The notes: a model not told the origin generated them from the letters alone. 64,000 nt of DNA from Vreelandella neptunia (GCF_034479615.1 NZ_CP140255.1:4712001-4776000), one strand, 5' to 3'. Positions 42,655-51,978 are shown, counted from the first letter of the stretch. Numbers and translations are program-made.

Positions 42655-43509
42655 GTGAGTCGCGCCCTGTTCGATGAAATGAGACGCCGCATGGAGCACT
42701 TTCGACGCTCCGAGCAAAAAGTGGCGCGGTTTGTACTGCGCAACCCCGAAGAGGTCATCCACATGCGTATTGTGGACTTGGCCACCGAAGCCACCGTTAG
42801 CGAACCTACCGTTGTGCGCTTTTGCCGTGCGCTGGGTTGCAATGGCTTTCAGGACTTCAAACTACAGCTGGCACAAATGCTGGCCAGCGGCAGTCAGTTT
42901 GCCCAGTTCTCCATGAACGATAGCGACTCGGTCGCTGAGTTTTCCCACAGCATCTTCGACTCGACCGTGGGCACGCTGCTATCGGTTCGTGACCGTCTGG
43001 ATAATGAGGCCCTGGGCCGTGCGGTGAACGCCCTGGCGATGGCCAATCGGGTCGAGTTCTATGGTTTTGGGGCATCCGGCGCGGTGGCTTTTGATGCTCA
43101 GCACAAATTTTTCCGGCTACAAATTTCTACCTCTGCCTACGCTGACCCGCATATGCAGAATATGTCGGCGGTGACCTTGAACGATGGCGATGTGGTGGTG
43201 GCCATTTCCCAAACCGGCCGTACCAAAGCGTTGGTCGCCAGCGTGCGCTTGGCTCGCGAAGCGGGCGCGACAGTCATTGGCCTGTGCCCCAGCGGCTCGC
43301 CGCTCGCCGAAGAGGTTAGCCTGCCGCTGTATATCGATGTTCACGAAGACACCGAAATCTACACCCCGCTTAGCTCGCGGATTGCACACCTGGTGCTTAT
43401 CGATGTACTCGCCGTGGGCGTGGCCAAAACCCGCGGGCCGAAACTCGCCGAACAGCTCAAAGCGGTTAAAAAGAGCCTTAATACGCTGCGCTTTCCTGAA
43501 GATTCCTAG
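42655..43509 (+). CDS. hexR: RpiR-family regulator, HexR-like
   Basis: This 284-residue protein has an RpiR helix-turn-helix (about 1-77, with DLATEATVSEPTVVRFCRALG) and a C-terminal SIS sugar-phosphate domain (about 120-260, with FYGFGASGAVAFDAQHKFFRL and SQTGRTKALVASVRLA). HexR senses the Entner-Doudoroff intermediate KDPG and controls central sugar genes. The GTG start has AAGGAG 6 bp upstream. No sugar-catabolic genes are next to it, so the HexR name rests on overall similarity. Confidence 0.8.
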   Translation: MSRALFDEMRRRMEHFRRSEQKVARFVLRNPEEVIHMRIVDLATEATVSEPTVVRFCRALGCNGFQDFKLQLAQMLASGSQFAQFSMNDSDSVAEFSHSIFDSTVGTLLSVRDRLDNEALGRAVNALAMANRVEFYGFGASGAVAFDAQHKFFRLQISTSAYADPHMQNMSAVTLNDGDVVVAISQTGRTKALVASVRLAREAGATVIGLCPSGSPLAEEVSLPLYIDVHEDTEIYTPLSSRIAHLVLIDVLAVGVAKTRGPKLAEQLKAVKKSLNTLRFPEDS

Positions 43510-43528
43510 TCTTTGCCTATACCGAGTG

Positions 43529-43671
43529 CGAGGGCAGGTTGAAGCGAGGGTCTTTTGACAGGGCCGGAAAGTGTTCCTGACAATTCCGGCATTTCCGCCC
43601 TCCATGGCGGTCAGATGCAAAAGTAGCGCCCACGGATGGGTTCACAGCGCCCTCGCGGAAACCTGCCCTCG
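43529..43671. other. Highly folded non-coding element between hexR and uvrD
   Basis: Outer arms CGAGGGCAGGTT (43529-43540) and AACCTGCCCTCG (43660-43671) pair over 12 bp; GCGAGGG/CCCTCGC forms a second helix inside. Between them are three hairpins: GCCGGAA/TTCCGGC (43563-43590), CCGCC/GGCGG (43595-43610) and CCCA-CGGA-TGGG near 43630-43640. This could be a structured RNA or one copy of a palindromic interspersed repeat. No promoter or T run is evident, and no second copy was seen in this window. Confidence 0.55.
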
Positions 43672-43697
43672 ACACAGAGGCGAGAAGATTGCCACAC

Positions 43698-43713
43698 CTG
43701 TATACACAGCCAG
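43698..43713 (+). promoter_or_regulatory. LexA-like SOS box upstream of uvrD
   Basis: CTGTATACACAGCCAG matches the CTGT-N8-CCAG layout of the E. coli uvrD box CTGTATATATACCCAG. It lies 54-69 bp before uvrD. A 9-bp inverted repeat (CACAGCCAG/CTGGCTGTG, 43706-43727) overlaps it. Confidence 0.55.
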
Positions 43714-43766
43714 TTAGCTGGCTGTGCTAGACTAGCCGCCTATTTTTTGATCCGGCAGCGGCTACT

Positions 43767-45965
43767 ATGGACGACGTCACGGCGATTCTCGATCAGCTCA
43801 ACTCCGCCCAGCGCGAAGCAGTGAGCGCTCCCCAAGGTAATCTATTGGTGCTCGCAGGCGCAGGCTCCGGTAAAACCCGCGTGCTGGTTCATCGCATCGC
43901 CTGGCTGATGCAGGCCGAAGGGCTTTCACCCTACGCACTGCTGGCGGTAACCTTTACCAATAAAGCCGCCAAGGAGATGCGCACCCGCCTCGAGGCGCTG
44001 CTAAGCATCTCGATGCGCCATGTGTGGGTAGGTACCTTTCACTCCATCGCCCACCGCCTGCTGCGCACCCATTGGCAGGACGCCAAGCTGCCGCAACACT
44101 TCCAGATTATCGATTCTGACGATCAGCTACGGCTGGTCAAACGGCTGCTGAAAGATTACGCCATCGACGACGAACGCTACCCGCCCCGCCAAGTGCAGCA
44201 CTTTATCTCCGGCTGCAAAGAGGAGGGACTGCGCCCGCACCAGGTCAATGTGGATGGCGATGCCTACATGGGCCAGATGGTTGAGCTCTACGAGCGCTAC
44301 CAGCTCACCTGCGAGCGCGGCGGCCTGGTCGATTTCGGTGAACTGCTGCTACGCAGCCTGGAGCTGCTGCGCGATAACCCGGCGCTGTTAAACCACTACC
44401 AAGAGCGCTTTGGTCATGTCCTGGTGGATGAGTTTCAAGATACCAATACCCTGCAGTACGCCTGGCTAAAGCTGCTCACCGGCATGAAGACGCCGATGAC
44501 TGCCGTCGGTGATGACGACCAGTCGATCTACGGCTGGCGCGGTGCCAAGGTGGAGAATATCAGCCGCTTTGAGCAGGAGTTTCCGCAAACCCACACCGTG
44601 CGGCTCGAGCAGAACTATCGCTCCACCAGCGCGATTCTGGAAGCCGCCAATACGCTGATCAGCCACAACAGCGAGCGGATGGGTAAAAACCTGTGGACCG
44701 ACGGTATCGAAGGCGAGCCGATCTCGATCTATGCCGGGTTTAACGACCTGGAAGAAGCGCGCTATATCGTCGACACCATCAAGGAGAAGGTCGACGAAGG
44801 CTTTAACCGCCGCGATATCGCGATTCTCTACCGCTCAAACGCCCAGTCTCGCCTGCTGGAAGAGACGCTGATTCGCCAAGGCATGCCCTACCGTATTTAC
44901 GGTGGTCACCGCTTTTACGAGCGCCTGGAAATCAAGAATGCCCTGGCCTACCTGCGCCTGATGCTCAACCGCGATGATGACGCCTCGCTTGAGCGGGTGA
45001 TCAACGTACCCACCCGAGGTATTGGCACACGCACGGTGGAGATTGTCCGCCTACGTGCCCGTGAACAAGGCATTCAGCTGTGGCAGGCACTCCACGATGC
45101 GATTAACGACGGCACCTTGAAAGGCCGCGCGGCCAATGCCGTGCAAACCTTCGCCAACCTGATTGAGCAGCTCGATAACGATGCCTCTGGCATGGCGCTG
45201 CACGAAATTATCGATCACGTCACGGTGCATACCGGTTTGATCGAGCACCACAAGAGTGAGCGCGGCGAGAAAGGCCAGGCGCGGGTCGAAAACCTGGAAG
45301 AGCTCGTCACTGCTGCCCGCGCCTTTACCCAAGGCGATGTTTTTGAAGCCCCTGAAGCGGGCGAAGGCATGGCGGCACTGGAAGCGTTTCTTTCAGAAGC
45401 CGCCCTTAATGCTGGCGACCATGAAGCCGAAGAGTTTGAGGACAGCGTACAGCTGATGACGCTGCATTCCGCCAAAGGCCTGGAGTTCCCCGTCGTCTTT
45501 ATTGCCGGTGTCGAGGAGGGGCTGTTTCCGCACAAGATGTCCCTGGAGGAACCGGGCAGGCTCGAAGAGGAGCGTCGGCTCTGCTACGTCGGCGTTACCC
45601 GCGCCATGCAGAAGCTCTACCTGACCCACGCCGAAACCCGCCGCCTGCACGGCAAAGAGGTGTTTCCACGCCCGTCGCGCTTTTTGCGCGAGCTACCGCC
45701 ACACCTACTCGAAGAAGTCCGCCTACGCGGGCATATTTCCCGCCCGGTCACCGCATCACGAACGTCTTTTGCCCAGCAAAGTGTCGAGAGCAGCGGCGAT
45801 ATGCCTAGCCTCCACGTTGGTCAGGGAGTTGAGCACCCGGTGTTTGGCGAAGGGATTATTCTTAATGCGGAAGGTGAAGGTGCCCGCGCCCGAGTGCAGG
45901 TCAGCTTTGAAGGTGAAGGGGTCAAATGGCTAGTGCTTGGTTTTGCTAAGCTAACGCCGCTGTAA
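43767..45965 (+). CDS. uvrD: DNA helicase II
   Basis: This 732-residue superfamily 1 helicase unwinds DNA 3' to 5' in nucleotide-excision and mismatch repair. Motifs appear in order: LAGAGSGKTRVL (Walker A), TFTNKAAKEMRTR, GTFHSIAHR, LVDEFQDTN, GDDDQSIYGWRGA, EQNYRST, MTLHSAKGLEFPVVF and YVGVTRAMQKLYLTHA. The C-terminal region (about 690-732) has the UvrD-type GQGVEHPVFGEGIIL tail. Length and motif spacing fit UvrD rather than Rep or PcrA. A LexA-like box upstream suggests SOS control. Confidence 0.95.
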   Translation: MDDVTAILDQLNSAQREAVSAPQGNLLVLAGAGSGKTRVLVHRIAWLMQAEGLSPYALLAVTFTNKAAKEMRTRLEALLSISMRHVWVGTFHSIAHRLLRTHWQDAKLPQHFQIIDSDDQLRLVKRLLKDYAIDDERYPPRQVQHFISGCKEEGLRPHQVNVDGDAYMGQMVELYERYQLTCERGGLVDFGELLLRSLELLRDNPALLNHYQERFGHVLVDEFQDTNTLQYAWLKLLTGMKTPMTAVGDDDQSIYGWRGAKVENISRFEQEFPQTHTVRLEQNYRSTSAILEAANTLISHNSERMGKNLWTDGIEGEPISIYAGFNDLEEARYIVDTIKEKVDEGFNRRDIAILYRSNAQSRLLEETLIRQGMPYRIYGGHRFYERLEIKNALAYLRLMLNRDDDASLERVINVPTRGIGTRTVEIVRLRAREQGIQLWQALHDAINDGTLKGRAANAVQTFANLIEQLDNDASGMALHEIIDHVTVHTGLIEHHKSERGEKGQARVENLEELVTAARAFTQGDVFEAPEAGEGMAALEAFLSEAALNAGDHEAEEFEDSVQLMTLHSAKGLEFPVVFIAGVEEGLFPHKMSLEEPGRLEEERRLCYVGVTRAMQKLYLTHAETRRLHGKEVFPRPSRFLRELPPHLLEEVRLRGHISRPVTASRTSFAQQSVESSGDMPSLHVGQGVEHPVFGEGIILNAEGEGARARVQVSFEGEGVKWLVLGFAKLTPL

Positions 45966-46024
45966 ACCAGCGATTCTTCTCATTAACTACGCCTACGCGC
46001 TCCAGGCACCACATAGAGGTCATT

Positions 46025-46504
46025 ATGAAACAGCGCTTAAAACGCCTATTTCCTGAGGTGTGTAACGGTTGGCAGGCACTCAGCGGCTACCAGCGTTTTG
46101 AACGCTTAGTTTCGATGGTGCTGACCCTCGCCATCGGCGGCGCTGTGCTGGTCGCTATGTATTACTTAGTCATTCATGTGGTGCAACTGCTGTTTATTCA
46201 AAGCCGTGACCCCTTTGACTACCGCGTATTTCAAGCGCTATTTGACATGATCCTTACCGTCTTGATTGCCATGGAGTTCAATAACTCCATCATCCGCACA
46301 ATGACCAGTGGTAAAGGCTTCATCCACGTTGAAATCGTGGTTCTCATTGCCATTATGGCGCTGGTGCGCAAGTTTATGGTGCTGGATATGGAAGTCATCG
46401 ACCCCTGGCAGATTGGCGCCCTCTCGGCTGCGGTATTGGCGTTAGGCGGCTGTTATTGGCTGGTACGCCATGGCAACAGCATGAAAGACGCCTCGGATGA
46501 TTAA
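46025..46504 (+). CDS. psiE: PsiE-like phosphate-starvation-inducible membrane protein
   Basis: This 159-residue protein has four predicted helices and the PsiE-family pattern, including RDPFDYRVFQALFDMILTVLIAMEF and GFIHVEIVVLIAIMALVRKF. Its role is unknown. I saw no Pho box before it, although a pst-pho block lies 2 kb downstream. Confidence 0.82.
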   Translation: MKQRLKRLFPEVCNGWQALSGYQRFERLVSMVLTLAIGGAVLVAMYYLVIHVVQLLFIQSRDPFDYRVFQALFDMILTVLIAMEFNNSIIRTMTSGKGFIHVEIVVLIAIMALVRKFMVLDMEVIDPWQIGALSAAVLALGGCYWLVRHGNSMKDASDD

Positions 46505-46608
46505 TCAGGCTTGCGGGCTAAATTCGCTATACAGCATACTAACAAGCGGACACCGCGAACTTAGCGCCCTATAACAACAGTTTTATTACCTTTGGAGTTT
46601 TGCTCACC

Positions 46609-47703
46609 ATGCAACGCCGTCACTTCCTCAAAACTGCCAGCCTTGGCGTCGCCGGGGCCGTTGCCGCCCCTTTCGTAACCACCTCAAGTGCGCGCGCACA
46701 AGAAACCTTCACCTGGGACATGGTCACCTCTTGGCCGAAAAACTTCCCTGCCCTGGGCACTGGTGCGAATGATTTCGCCCGCCGGGTAGAACAGCTTTCC
46801 AACGGCCGCATGCAGATCCGTGTACACGGAGCGGGTGAATTGGTACCAGCCCTGGAAGTCTTCGATGCGGTAGCAGCCGGTACCGCTGAGATGGGCCACT
46901 CTGCCTCTTACTACTGGCGCGGCAAAGTAGCTGCTTCGCAGTTCTTTACCGCTGTACCCTTCGGTATGACGACTACCGAAATGAACGCCTGGTTGTACCA
47001 CGGCGGCGGTCAGGAGCTTTGGGATGAGATCTACGCCAATCACAATCTGAAGCCGTTTGCCGTGGGCAATACCGGTGCGCAGATGGCGGGCTGGTTCAAA
47101 AAAGAGATCAACTCGTTAGACGATATGCAGGGGCTAAAACTTCGCCTGCCGGGCCTGGCGGGTGAAGCGATGAACAGCATCGGCGTCAGTACGGTTACTA
47201 TGCCGGGCTCGGAAATTTTCACCTCGCTGCAAACCGGTGCACTGGATGCCGCTGACTGGGTGGGGCCCTATAACGATATGGCATTCGGCCTACATCAGGT
47301 GGCTGACTACTATTACACCTCGGCGTGGAACGAGCCCTCTGCGGTACTGGAAGGAACGATCAACCTGGATGCCTGGAACGCGCTGCCGGAAGATCTGCAG
47401 GACGTGGTTCGCGAAGCGGCGCGGGCGTCTAACCTTGCGATGATCAGCGAATTTGCCTTCCGCAACGCACAAGCACTGGAAACACTGGTCGATGAGCATG
47501 GCGTTCAGCTGCGTACTTTCCCTGACGATGTAATGGCGGCGCTATACACCTCGTCTCAGGAAGCGATCCAGCGCCAGGTCGAAAGCGACGAGGAATCTCG
47601 CCGTGTTTACGAGTCTTACTCGGCCTTCCAGAAGCTACTGCGCCCGTTCAGCGATGTGGGTGAATACGCCTACCTGAAGAACCGCGATAACGTCGAAGGT
47701 TAA
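46609..47703 (+). CDS. TRAP transporter substrate-binding protein, Tat-exported (TakP-like), orphan
   Basis: This 364-residue protein begins MQRRHFLKTASLGVAGAVAA, a twin-arginine signal, with cleavage near SSARA. The mature part matches the DctP7/TakP group that binds 2-oxo acids as a complex with a cation (FTWDMVTSWPKNFP; GLKLRLPGLAGEAM; LDAADWVGPYNDMAFG). I prefer ATG 46609 over TTG 46600 because GGAG then sits 11 bp upstream instead of 2. No dctQM is adjacent. A strong terminator ends it. Confidence 0.88.
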   Translation: MQRRHFLKTASLGVAGAVAAPFVTTSSARAQETFTWDMVTSWPKNFPALGTGANDFARRVEQLSNGRMQIRVHGAGELVPALEVFDAVAAGTAEMGHSASYYWRGKVAASQFFTAVPFGMTTTEMNAWLYHGGGQELWDEIYANHNLKPFAVGNTGAQMAGWFKKEINSLDDMQGLKLRLPGLAGEAMNSIGVSTVTMPGSEIFTSLQTGALDAADWVGPYNDMAFGLHQVADYYYTSAWNEPSAVLEGTINLDAWNALPEDLQDVVREAARASNLAMISEFAFRNAQALETLVDEHGVQLRTFPDDVMAALYTSSQEAIQRQVESDEESRRVYESYSAFQKLLRPFSDVGEYAYLKNRDNVEG

Positions 47704-47736
47704 TGAGCCACTAGACCAGTAAACGACAAGCACGAC

Positions 47737-47761
47737 AAAAGGGCGCTCTTAGCGCCCTTTT
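47737..47761 (+). terminator. Intrinsic terminator after the TakP-like gene
   Basis: AAAAGGGCGCT and AGCGCCCTTTT form an 11-bp stem with a 3-base loop ending in T residues. It lies between convergent genes and could serve both. Confidence 0.85.
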
Positions 47762-47791
47762 GCTATTTCAAGTCAGCTCTGTTGAAGTGAA

Positions 47792-48208
47792 CTAGTCGCT
47801 ATGCACTGCTCGGATGCGCCCATTATCGTCCAGCGCAACCATCACAAAGCGCGCCTCGGTAACTTTTTGGCGCTCCTCTATGCGTTGCCCATGGGGAGGA
47901 CGCACCCAGACCTCCACATCAATCTTGATCGAGCTATGACCAATTTCTTGTACCTGGGTGTAAACGCTGACCATCGAGCCAACGCGCACCGGGCTTAAAA
48001 AGTCCATGGCTTCAATTGCCACAGTCGCCGTACGCCCCCCTGCTTCACGGCCTGCCGCCAGTTCAGCCGCTTGATCCATTTGATTGACCAGCCATCCACC
48101 GGGTATATCACCATAAAAATTGGTATCTTGGCGGGAAGCCAGTAATTTTAGCGTTAGTTGGCCTTGAGGGGCGGGTACGTCGTCCAAATCGGTTTCCAGA
48201 AGAGTCAT
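47792..48208 (-). CDS. Acyl-CoA thioesterase, YciA-like hotdog protein
   Basis: This 138-residue hotdog-fold enzyme has the YciA/ACOT signature RQDTNFYGDIPGGWLVNQMDQAAELAA with the catalytic-type Asp, and VAIEAMDFLSPVRVGSMVSVY. It hydrolyses acyl-CoA esters in the cytoplasm. It is divergent from pstS. The 118-bp gap between them holds a hairpin GTGTTGC/GCAACAC at 48269-48288. Confidence 0.88.
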   Translation of the reverse strand: MTLLETDLDDVPAPQGQLTLKLLASRQDTNFYGDIPGGWLVNQMDQAAELAAGREAGGRTATVAIEAMDFLSPVRVGSMVSVYTQVQEIGHSSIKIDVEVWVRPPHGQRIEERQKVTEARFVMVALDDNGRIRAVHSD

Positions 48209-48326
48209 GAGTTAGTCGCTTAGTCAGTTTATTGTTGTAAACGTTGCAGCGTGGCACGTTATTTATAGGTGTTGCTGCATCGCAACACAAAGGAATGGAT
48301 TTAGTTAACCATAAGAGGACGCTCGT

Positions 48327-49304
48327 TTGAATACTCGTTTGACGACTCTTTTCATTAATGGGGGTTTAGCTTTCACCGTTCGGCGCACCGTATTGAGCTG
48401 GATGGCGTTTGTCCTGATGCTGATAACGTCCCTGGCCTGGGGGCAGCAGCCAGCAGTTATTAGCGGCACCTTGGGCGCGGTGGGCTCCGACACTATGGCG
48501 GGGCTAATGCTGCGCTGGGGTGAAACCCTCACTACCCGTTATCCTGAGGTAAAGCTGCAGTTTCAAGCAAGCGGTTCAGCCAGTGCACCCACGGCGCTGA
48601 TGGCCGGCACTACCCGGCTTGGCCCGATGTCTCGTCCGATGACCAGCGAAGAGCGTGACAATTTTATTGAGCGCTATGGCTACCCACCGCTGGAATTAAA
48701 AGTCGCCCGTGACGCACTGATTGTGGTTGTACACCGCCATAACCCCTTACGCGCTCTGACCCGGCTGCAGGTTGACGCCATCTTCTCAACCTCGTTGGCC
48801 TGCGGAGGCGAAGTGCCGATCAGGCGCTGGGAACAGCTACCGGCAACCCGTGACTGGTCATTTGGTAGCATTGCGCTGCATGGGCGTAACCTTGCCTCGG
48901 GCACCCATGGGCTATTTCAACAGCGGGCGTTATGCGGCGGTCTTTTTCGCAACGACATTAGTGAGCACCCCGGCTCATCGGCGGTGGTCGCGGCCGTTGG
49001 CGAATCCGCCAATGCGATGGGCTATGCAGGATTTAACCACCTAACCCCAGCCGTTCATGCATTGAGCCTCTATAACGATGATGGCATTGCGATACCGCCC
49101 GATGAAGCAGCGATACAGAGCGGTGACTACCCGCTGTCGCGCTACCTTTACCTCTATGTGAACCTACCGCCGGGGGAGACCTTACCTCCCGCCGAGCAGG
49201 CACTGCTCAAATTGGTTATGTCCGATGAGGGCCAGCAGATTGCGCGCGCATCCGGCTTTGTACCATTAACCTCCAGTGTCCTTAGCGCACAACAGAGGTG
49301 GTAA
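48327..49304 (+). CDS. pstS: Phosphate ABC transporter substrate-binding protein
   Basis: This 325-residue PstS-like protein starts with a long N-terminal leader and signal helix (about 17-40, cleavage after AWG) and binds phosphate in the periplasm (TLGAVGSDTMAGLMLRW; FQASGSASAPTALMAGTTRLGPMSRPM). The TTG start at 48327 has AGAGGA 7 bp before it; no better ATG is near. It heads the pstSCAB-phoU run, but the Pho box lies after it, before pstC. Confidence 0.88.
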   Translation: MNTRLTTLFINGGLAFTVRRTVLSWMAFVLMLITSLAWGQQPAVISGTLGAVGSDTMAGLMLRWGETLTTRYPEVKLQFQASGSASAPTALMAGTTRLGPMSRPMTSEERDNFIERYGYPPLELKVARDALIVVVHRHNPLRALTRLQVDAIFSTSLACGGEVPIRRWEQLPATRDWSFGSIALHGRNLASGTHGLFQQRALCGGLFRNDISEHPGSSAVVAAVGESANAMGYAGFNHLTPAVHALSLYNDDGIAIPPDEAAIQSGDYPLSRYLYLYVNLPPGETLPPAEQALLKLVMSDEGQQIARASGFVPLTSSVLSAQQRW

Positions 49305-49308
49305 ACCA

Positions 49309-49337
49309 CTGTCATCTAACTGACACATAATTGTCTT
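49309..49337 (+). promoter_or_regulatory. Pho box array upstream of pstC
   Basis: CTGTCATCTAACTGACAC is two 11-bp PhoB half-sites with one mismatch, and TTGTCTT (49331-49337) continues the same 11-bp phase. It begins 4 bp after the pstS stop and 102-130 bp before pstC, so PhoB can drive pstCAB-phoU separately. Confidence 0.75.
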
Positions 49338-49438
49338 AGGGTAGGGATCCTGTCTATGCACTGTTGTTCACTACATCCTGGTTTTTCACTACCTCTTGGT
49401 CAGCGCTATGATCACCTCGGTTTTGCCATGATATCCAC

Positions 49439-50557
49439 ATGACCCTACCTCGGTTAAGCTCTTCTCGACGGCCGCTAAGGCTGCTGCAAGATCGCATGGC
49501 CACCGGTTTAATCACCGCTGGCGGCATCGGCGTGCTGTTGGCAATCCTGGCTATCGGTGTCTTTTTGGTGTGGGAAACCCTGCCGCTGCTGGCGATTGGC
49601 GATACCTTAGCGCTGGCTAAGCTCTCCCCCCTGGCGTGGGGCACGCTTAAAGCCGCCCTAGCCGCACTGCTGTTCGCCATTCCCGTGGCCTTGGGGGCCG
49701 CCATCTACTCTGCACTGTTTATGTCAGCGCGCCTGCGCTCGCGGATCAAGCCCACGCTCGAAATGATGGAGGCTATCCCCGGTGTGGTGGTGGGCTTTAT
49801 TGCCGGACTTATTTTGGCACCTTGGGTCGAGCGTCATCTAGCCAGCGCTTTGGTGCTGATCGTTTGGCTACCGCTTAGCGCAGCGCTTGCCGGCTTACTC
49901 TGGCATTGGGCCAAATCACGCCTGCGCCGCCGCTTACCGCTCTCCTGGGCGGGTCTCTGGCTCGTTCCCTGGCTCGCTATAATGGTGGCGGTAGCACTAT
50001 GGCTCGCGCCCTGGATGGAGCAGCAGTGGTTAGGCGGTGATTTACGCCAGCTACTCGACCAGCGCTATGGCATGGATTACGCCACCCGTAACGCGCTGAT
50101 TGTCGGTATTGCCATGGGCTTTGCCGTTATTCCCAGCATCTATTCACTGGCAGAAGACGCGCTCGCCGATGTGCCCTCAACCTTAATAGAGGGCGCGCAA
50201 GCGCTAGGAGCCAGCCGCTGGCAGGCGATGTGGAAAGTGGCGTTAGTGGCAGCGGGCCCAGGTATATTCTCGGCGATAATGATCGGTGCGGGCCGGGCGG
50301 TAGGCGAAACCATGATAGTACTGATGGCTAGCGGCAATACAGCCCTGTTTAGCGCCAGCCCCTTCGAGGGTATGCGCTCCATGGCCGCGGCTATTGCCAT
50401 TGAGCTGCCTGAAGCGTCCCCCGGTGGCCAGACCTATCATCTACTGATCTTGGCCGCCCTGGTGCTGTTTATCTTCACGTTTCTGGTCAATACCCTTGCC
50501 GAGGTCGTCCGCCAGCGTTTACGCCGCCGCTTCCGCCAGATGGGGGGCACCTTATGA
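49439..50557 (+). CDS. pstC: Phosphate ABC transporter permease
   Basis: This 372-residue inner-membrane subunit has a first helix around residues 20-45 and a BPD-type permease domain with the EAA loop LIEGAQALGASRWQAMWKVAL. It forms the phosphate channel with PstA. It overlaps pstA by 4 nt (ATGA). Confidence 0.9.
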   Translation: MTLPRLSSSRRPLRLLQDRMATGLITAGGIGVLLAILAIGVFLVWETLPLLAIGDTLALAKLSPLAWGTLKAALAALLFAIPVALGAAIYSALFMSARLRSRIKPTLEMMEAIPGVVVGFIAGLILAPWVERHLASALVLIVWLPLSAALAGLLWHWAKSRLRRRLPLSWAGLWLVPWLAIMVAVALWLAPWMEQQWLGGDLRQLLDQRYGMDYATRNALIVGIAMGFAVIPSIYSLAEDALADVPSTLIEGAQALGASRWQAMWKVALVAAGPGIFSAIMIGAGRAVGETMIVLMASGNTALFSASPFEGMRSMAAAIAIELPEASPGGQTYHLLILAALVLFIFTFLVNTLAEVVRQRLRRRFRQMGGTL

Positions 50558-51978
50558 CCTCAGTTTCGACCCACGCCGCCTCTCGCCGACCTCGTTTTAG
50601 CCGGGCAAATGATGTATGGCCCTGGCTTTGCGCAGCCAGCGTAGCGCTCTCCCTGCTGATGCTGGGCGCCCTACTCACGCTGCTGCTGGTGCGCGGGCTA
50701 GGGCACTTCTGGCCCGCTACGTTGGAAGAGGTCACCCTTGACTCGGGCGAAACCTTTGCTGGTCAACCCGTACGCGAAGTCGCGCTACCCCAGCAAGCAG
50801 GGGATGAACGCCTCTACTTTACCGGCAACCAGGATATAGAGGGCGTGCGCTGGCGTTGGGTGGCGATTGATGAAATTGCCGAGCGCACCCAGCCAGACGA
50901 TTTGATTCGTCTTGATCGCAGCCCCTGGGGCGACTTTATTGGCCGTTTGGTCGCCATAGAGCAGCAGGGCCAGCGGTGGGAGGGAGACGCTGCCTGGCAA
51001 CGATTGACCTCTTTATTGGCGCTCCCCGTCAGCCAGCGCCAGGATAGCCAACTGCTGCTTACCACCGTGGACGGCCAAACCCTGCGCCAACCGCTGGCCA
51101 GCGTGTCGAGCGCTCAGGCTCCCAATGCCATGAGCGTGTGGCAGAAAACGCTCGCCTGGGGGGATGCAGTTTGGCGGTTTCTGAGTGAGGGCCCACGGGC
51201 AGCCAACACCGACGGTGGCGTCTGGCCCGCGATATTTGGCACGGTGCTGATGGTGATTTTAATGTCGGTGATGGTGACCCCGTTTGGGGTGCTGGCCGCT
51301 ATTTATCTCAATGAAATCGCTCACCAGGGGCGACTGACCCGATTGGTACGTATTGGCGTGCGCAATCTGGCGGGCGTTCCGTCGATTGTGTATGGCGTAT
51401 TTGGTTTGGGCGTGTTTGTTTACGGCATCGGTGGCTCGCTGGATGAGTGGTTTTTCAGCGATACACTGCCTTCGCCCACCTTTGGCACCGGCGGCCTGTT
51501 ATGGGCGTCGCTGACCCTGGCACTGCTGACCCTACCAGTGGTGATTGTGGCAACAGAGGAAGGCCTGGCGCGGATTCCCGAGGCGCAGCGTGAAGGCGCC
51601 GTGGCGCTTGGCGCTACGCGCTTAGAAATGCTCACCCGCATTGTGCTGCCCATGGCTGCCCCCGCCATGCTAACAGGCGTCATTTTAGCGGTTGCCCGCG
51701 CGGCCGGCGAAGTGGCGCCGCTAATGCTGGTTGGCGTTGCTAAGCTGGCGCCTCAAATGCCCATCGATGGTGAGTTTCCTTACCTACATTTAGAGCGCAA
51801 GTTCATGCACCTTGGCTATCATTTATTTGATACCGCCTTTCACGGCGAAGATGTGCAGGCTGCCATACCGCTGGTTTACGCCACGGCGCTACTTTTAGTG
51901 TTAATTGTGCTGGTGCTTAACCTAACTGCCATATTTCTGCGTCATTATCTTAGGCGTCAACGGGGAAACGAATGCTAG
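50554..51978 (+). CDS. pstA: Phosphate ABC transporter permease, long form
   Basis: This 474-residue subunit is longer than the roughly 300-residue PstA of E. coli because of an extra periplasmic domain between the first helix (about 25-50) and the permease core (from about 230). The EAA loop is REGAVALGATRLEMLTRIVL. It overlaps pstC by 4 nt and pstB by 7 nt. Confidence 0.9.
   Translation: MTSVSTHAASRRPRFSRANDVWPWLCAASVALSLLMLGALLTLLLVRGLGHFWPATLEEVTLDSGETFAGQPVREVALPQQAGDERLYFTGNQDIEGVRWRWVAIDEIAERTQPDDLIRLDRSPWGDFIGRLVAIEQQGQRWEGDAAWQRLTSLLALPVSQRQDSQLLLTTVDGQTLRQPLASVSSAQAPNAMSVWQKTLAWGDAVWRFLSEGPRAANTDGGVWPAIFGTVLMVILMSVMVTPFGVLAAIYLNEIAHQGRLTRLVRIGVRNLAGVPSIVYGVFGLGVFVYGIGGSLDEWFFSDTLPSPTFGTGGLLWASLTLALLTLPVVIVATEEGLARIPEAQREGAVALGATRLEMLTRIVLPMAAPAMLTGVILAVARAAGEVAPLMLVGVAKLAPQMPIDGEFPYLHLERKFMHLGYHLFDTAFHGEDVQAAIPLVYATALLLVLIVLVLNLTAIFLRHYLRRQRGNEC

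Noticed and set aside
43117..43620. Open frame of 167 codons on the minus strand over hexR
   Set aside because: It overlaps a well-supported regulator gene on the opposite strand and extends into the folded non-coding element, with no family features.
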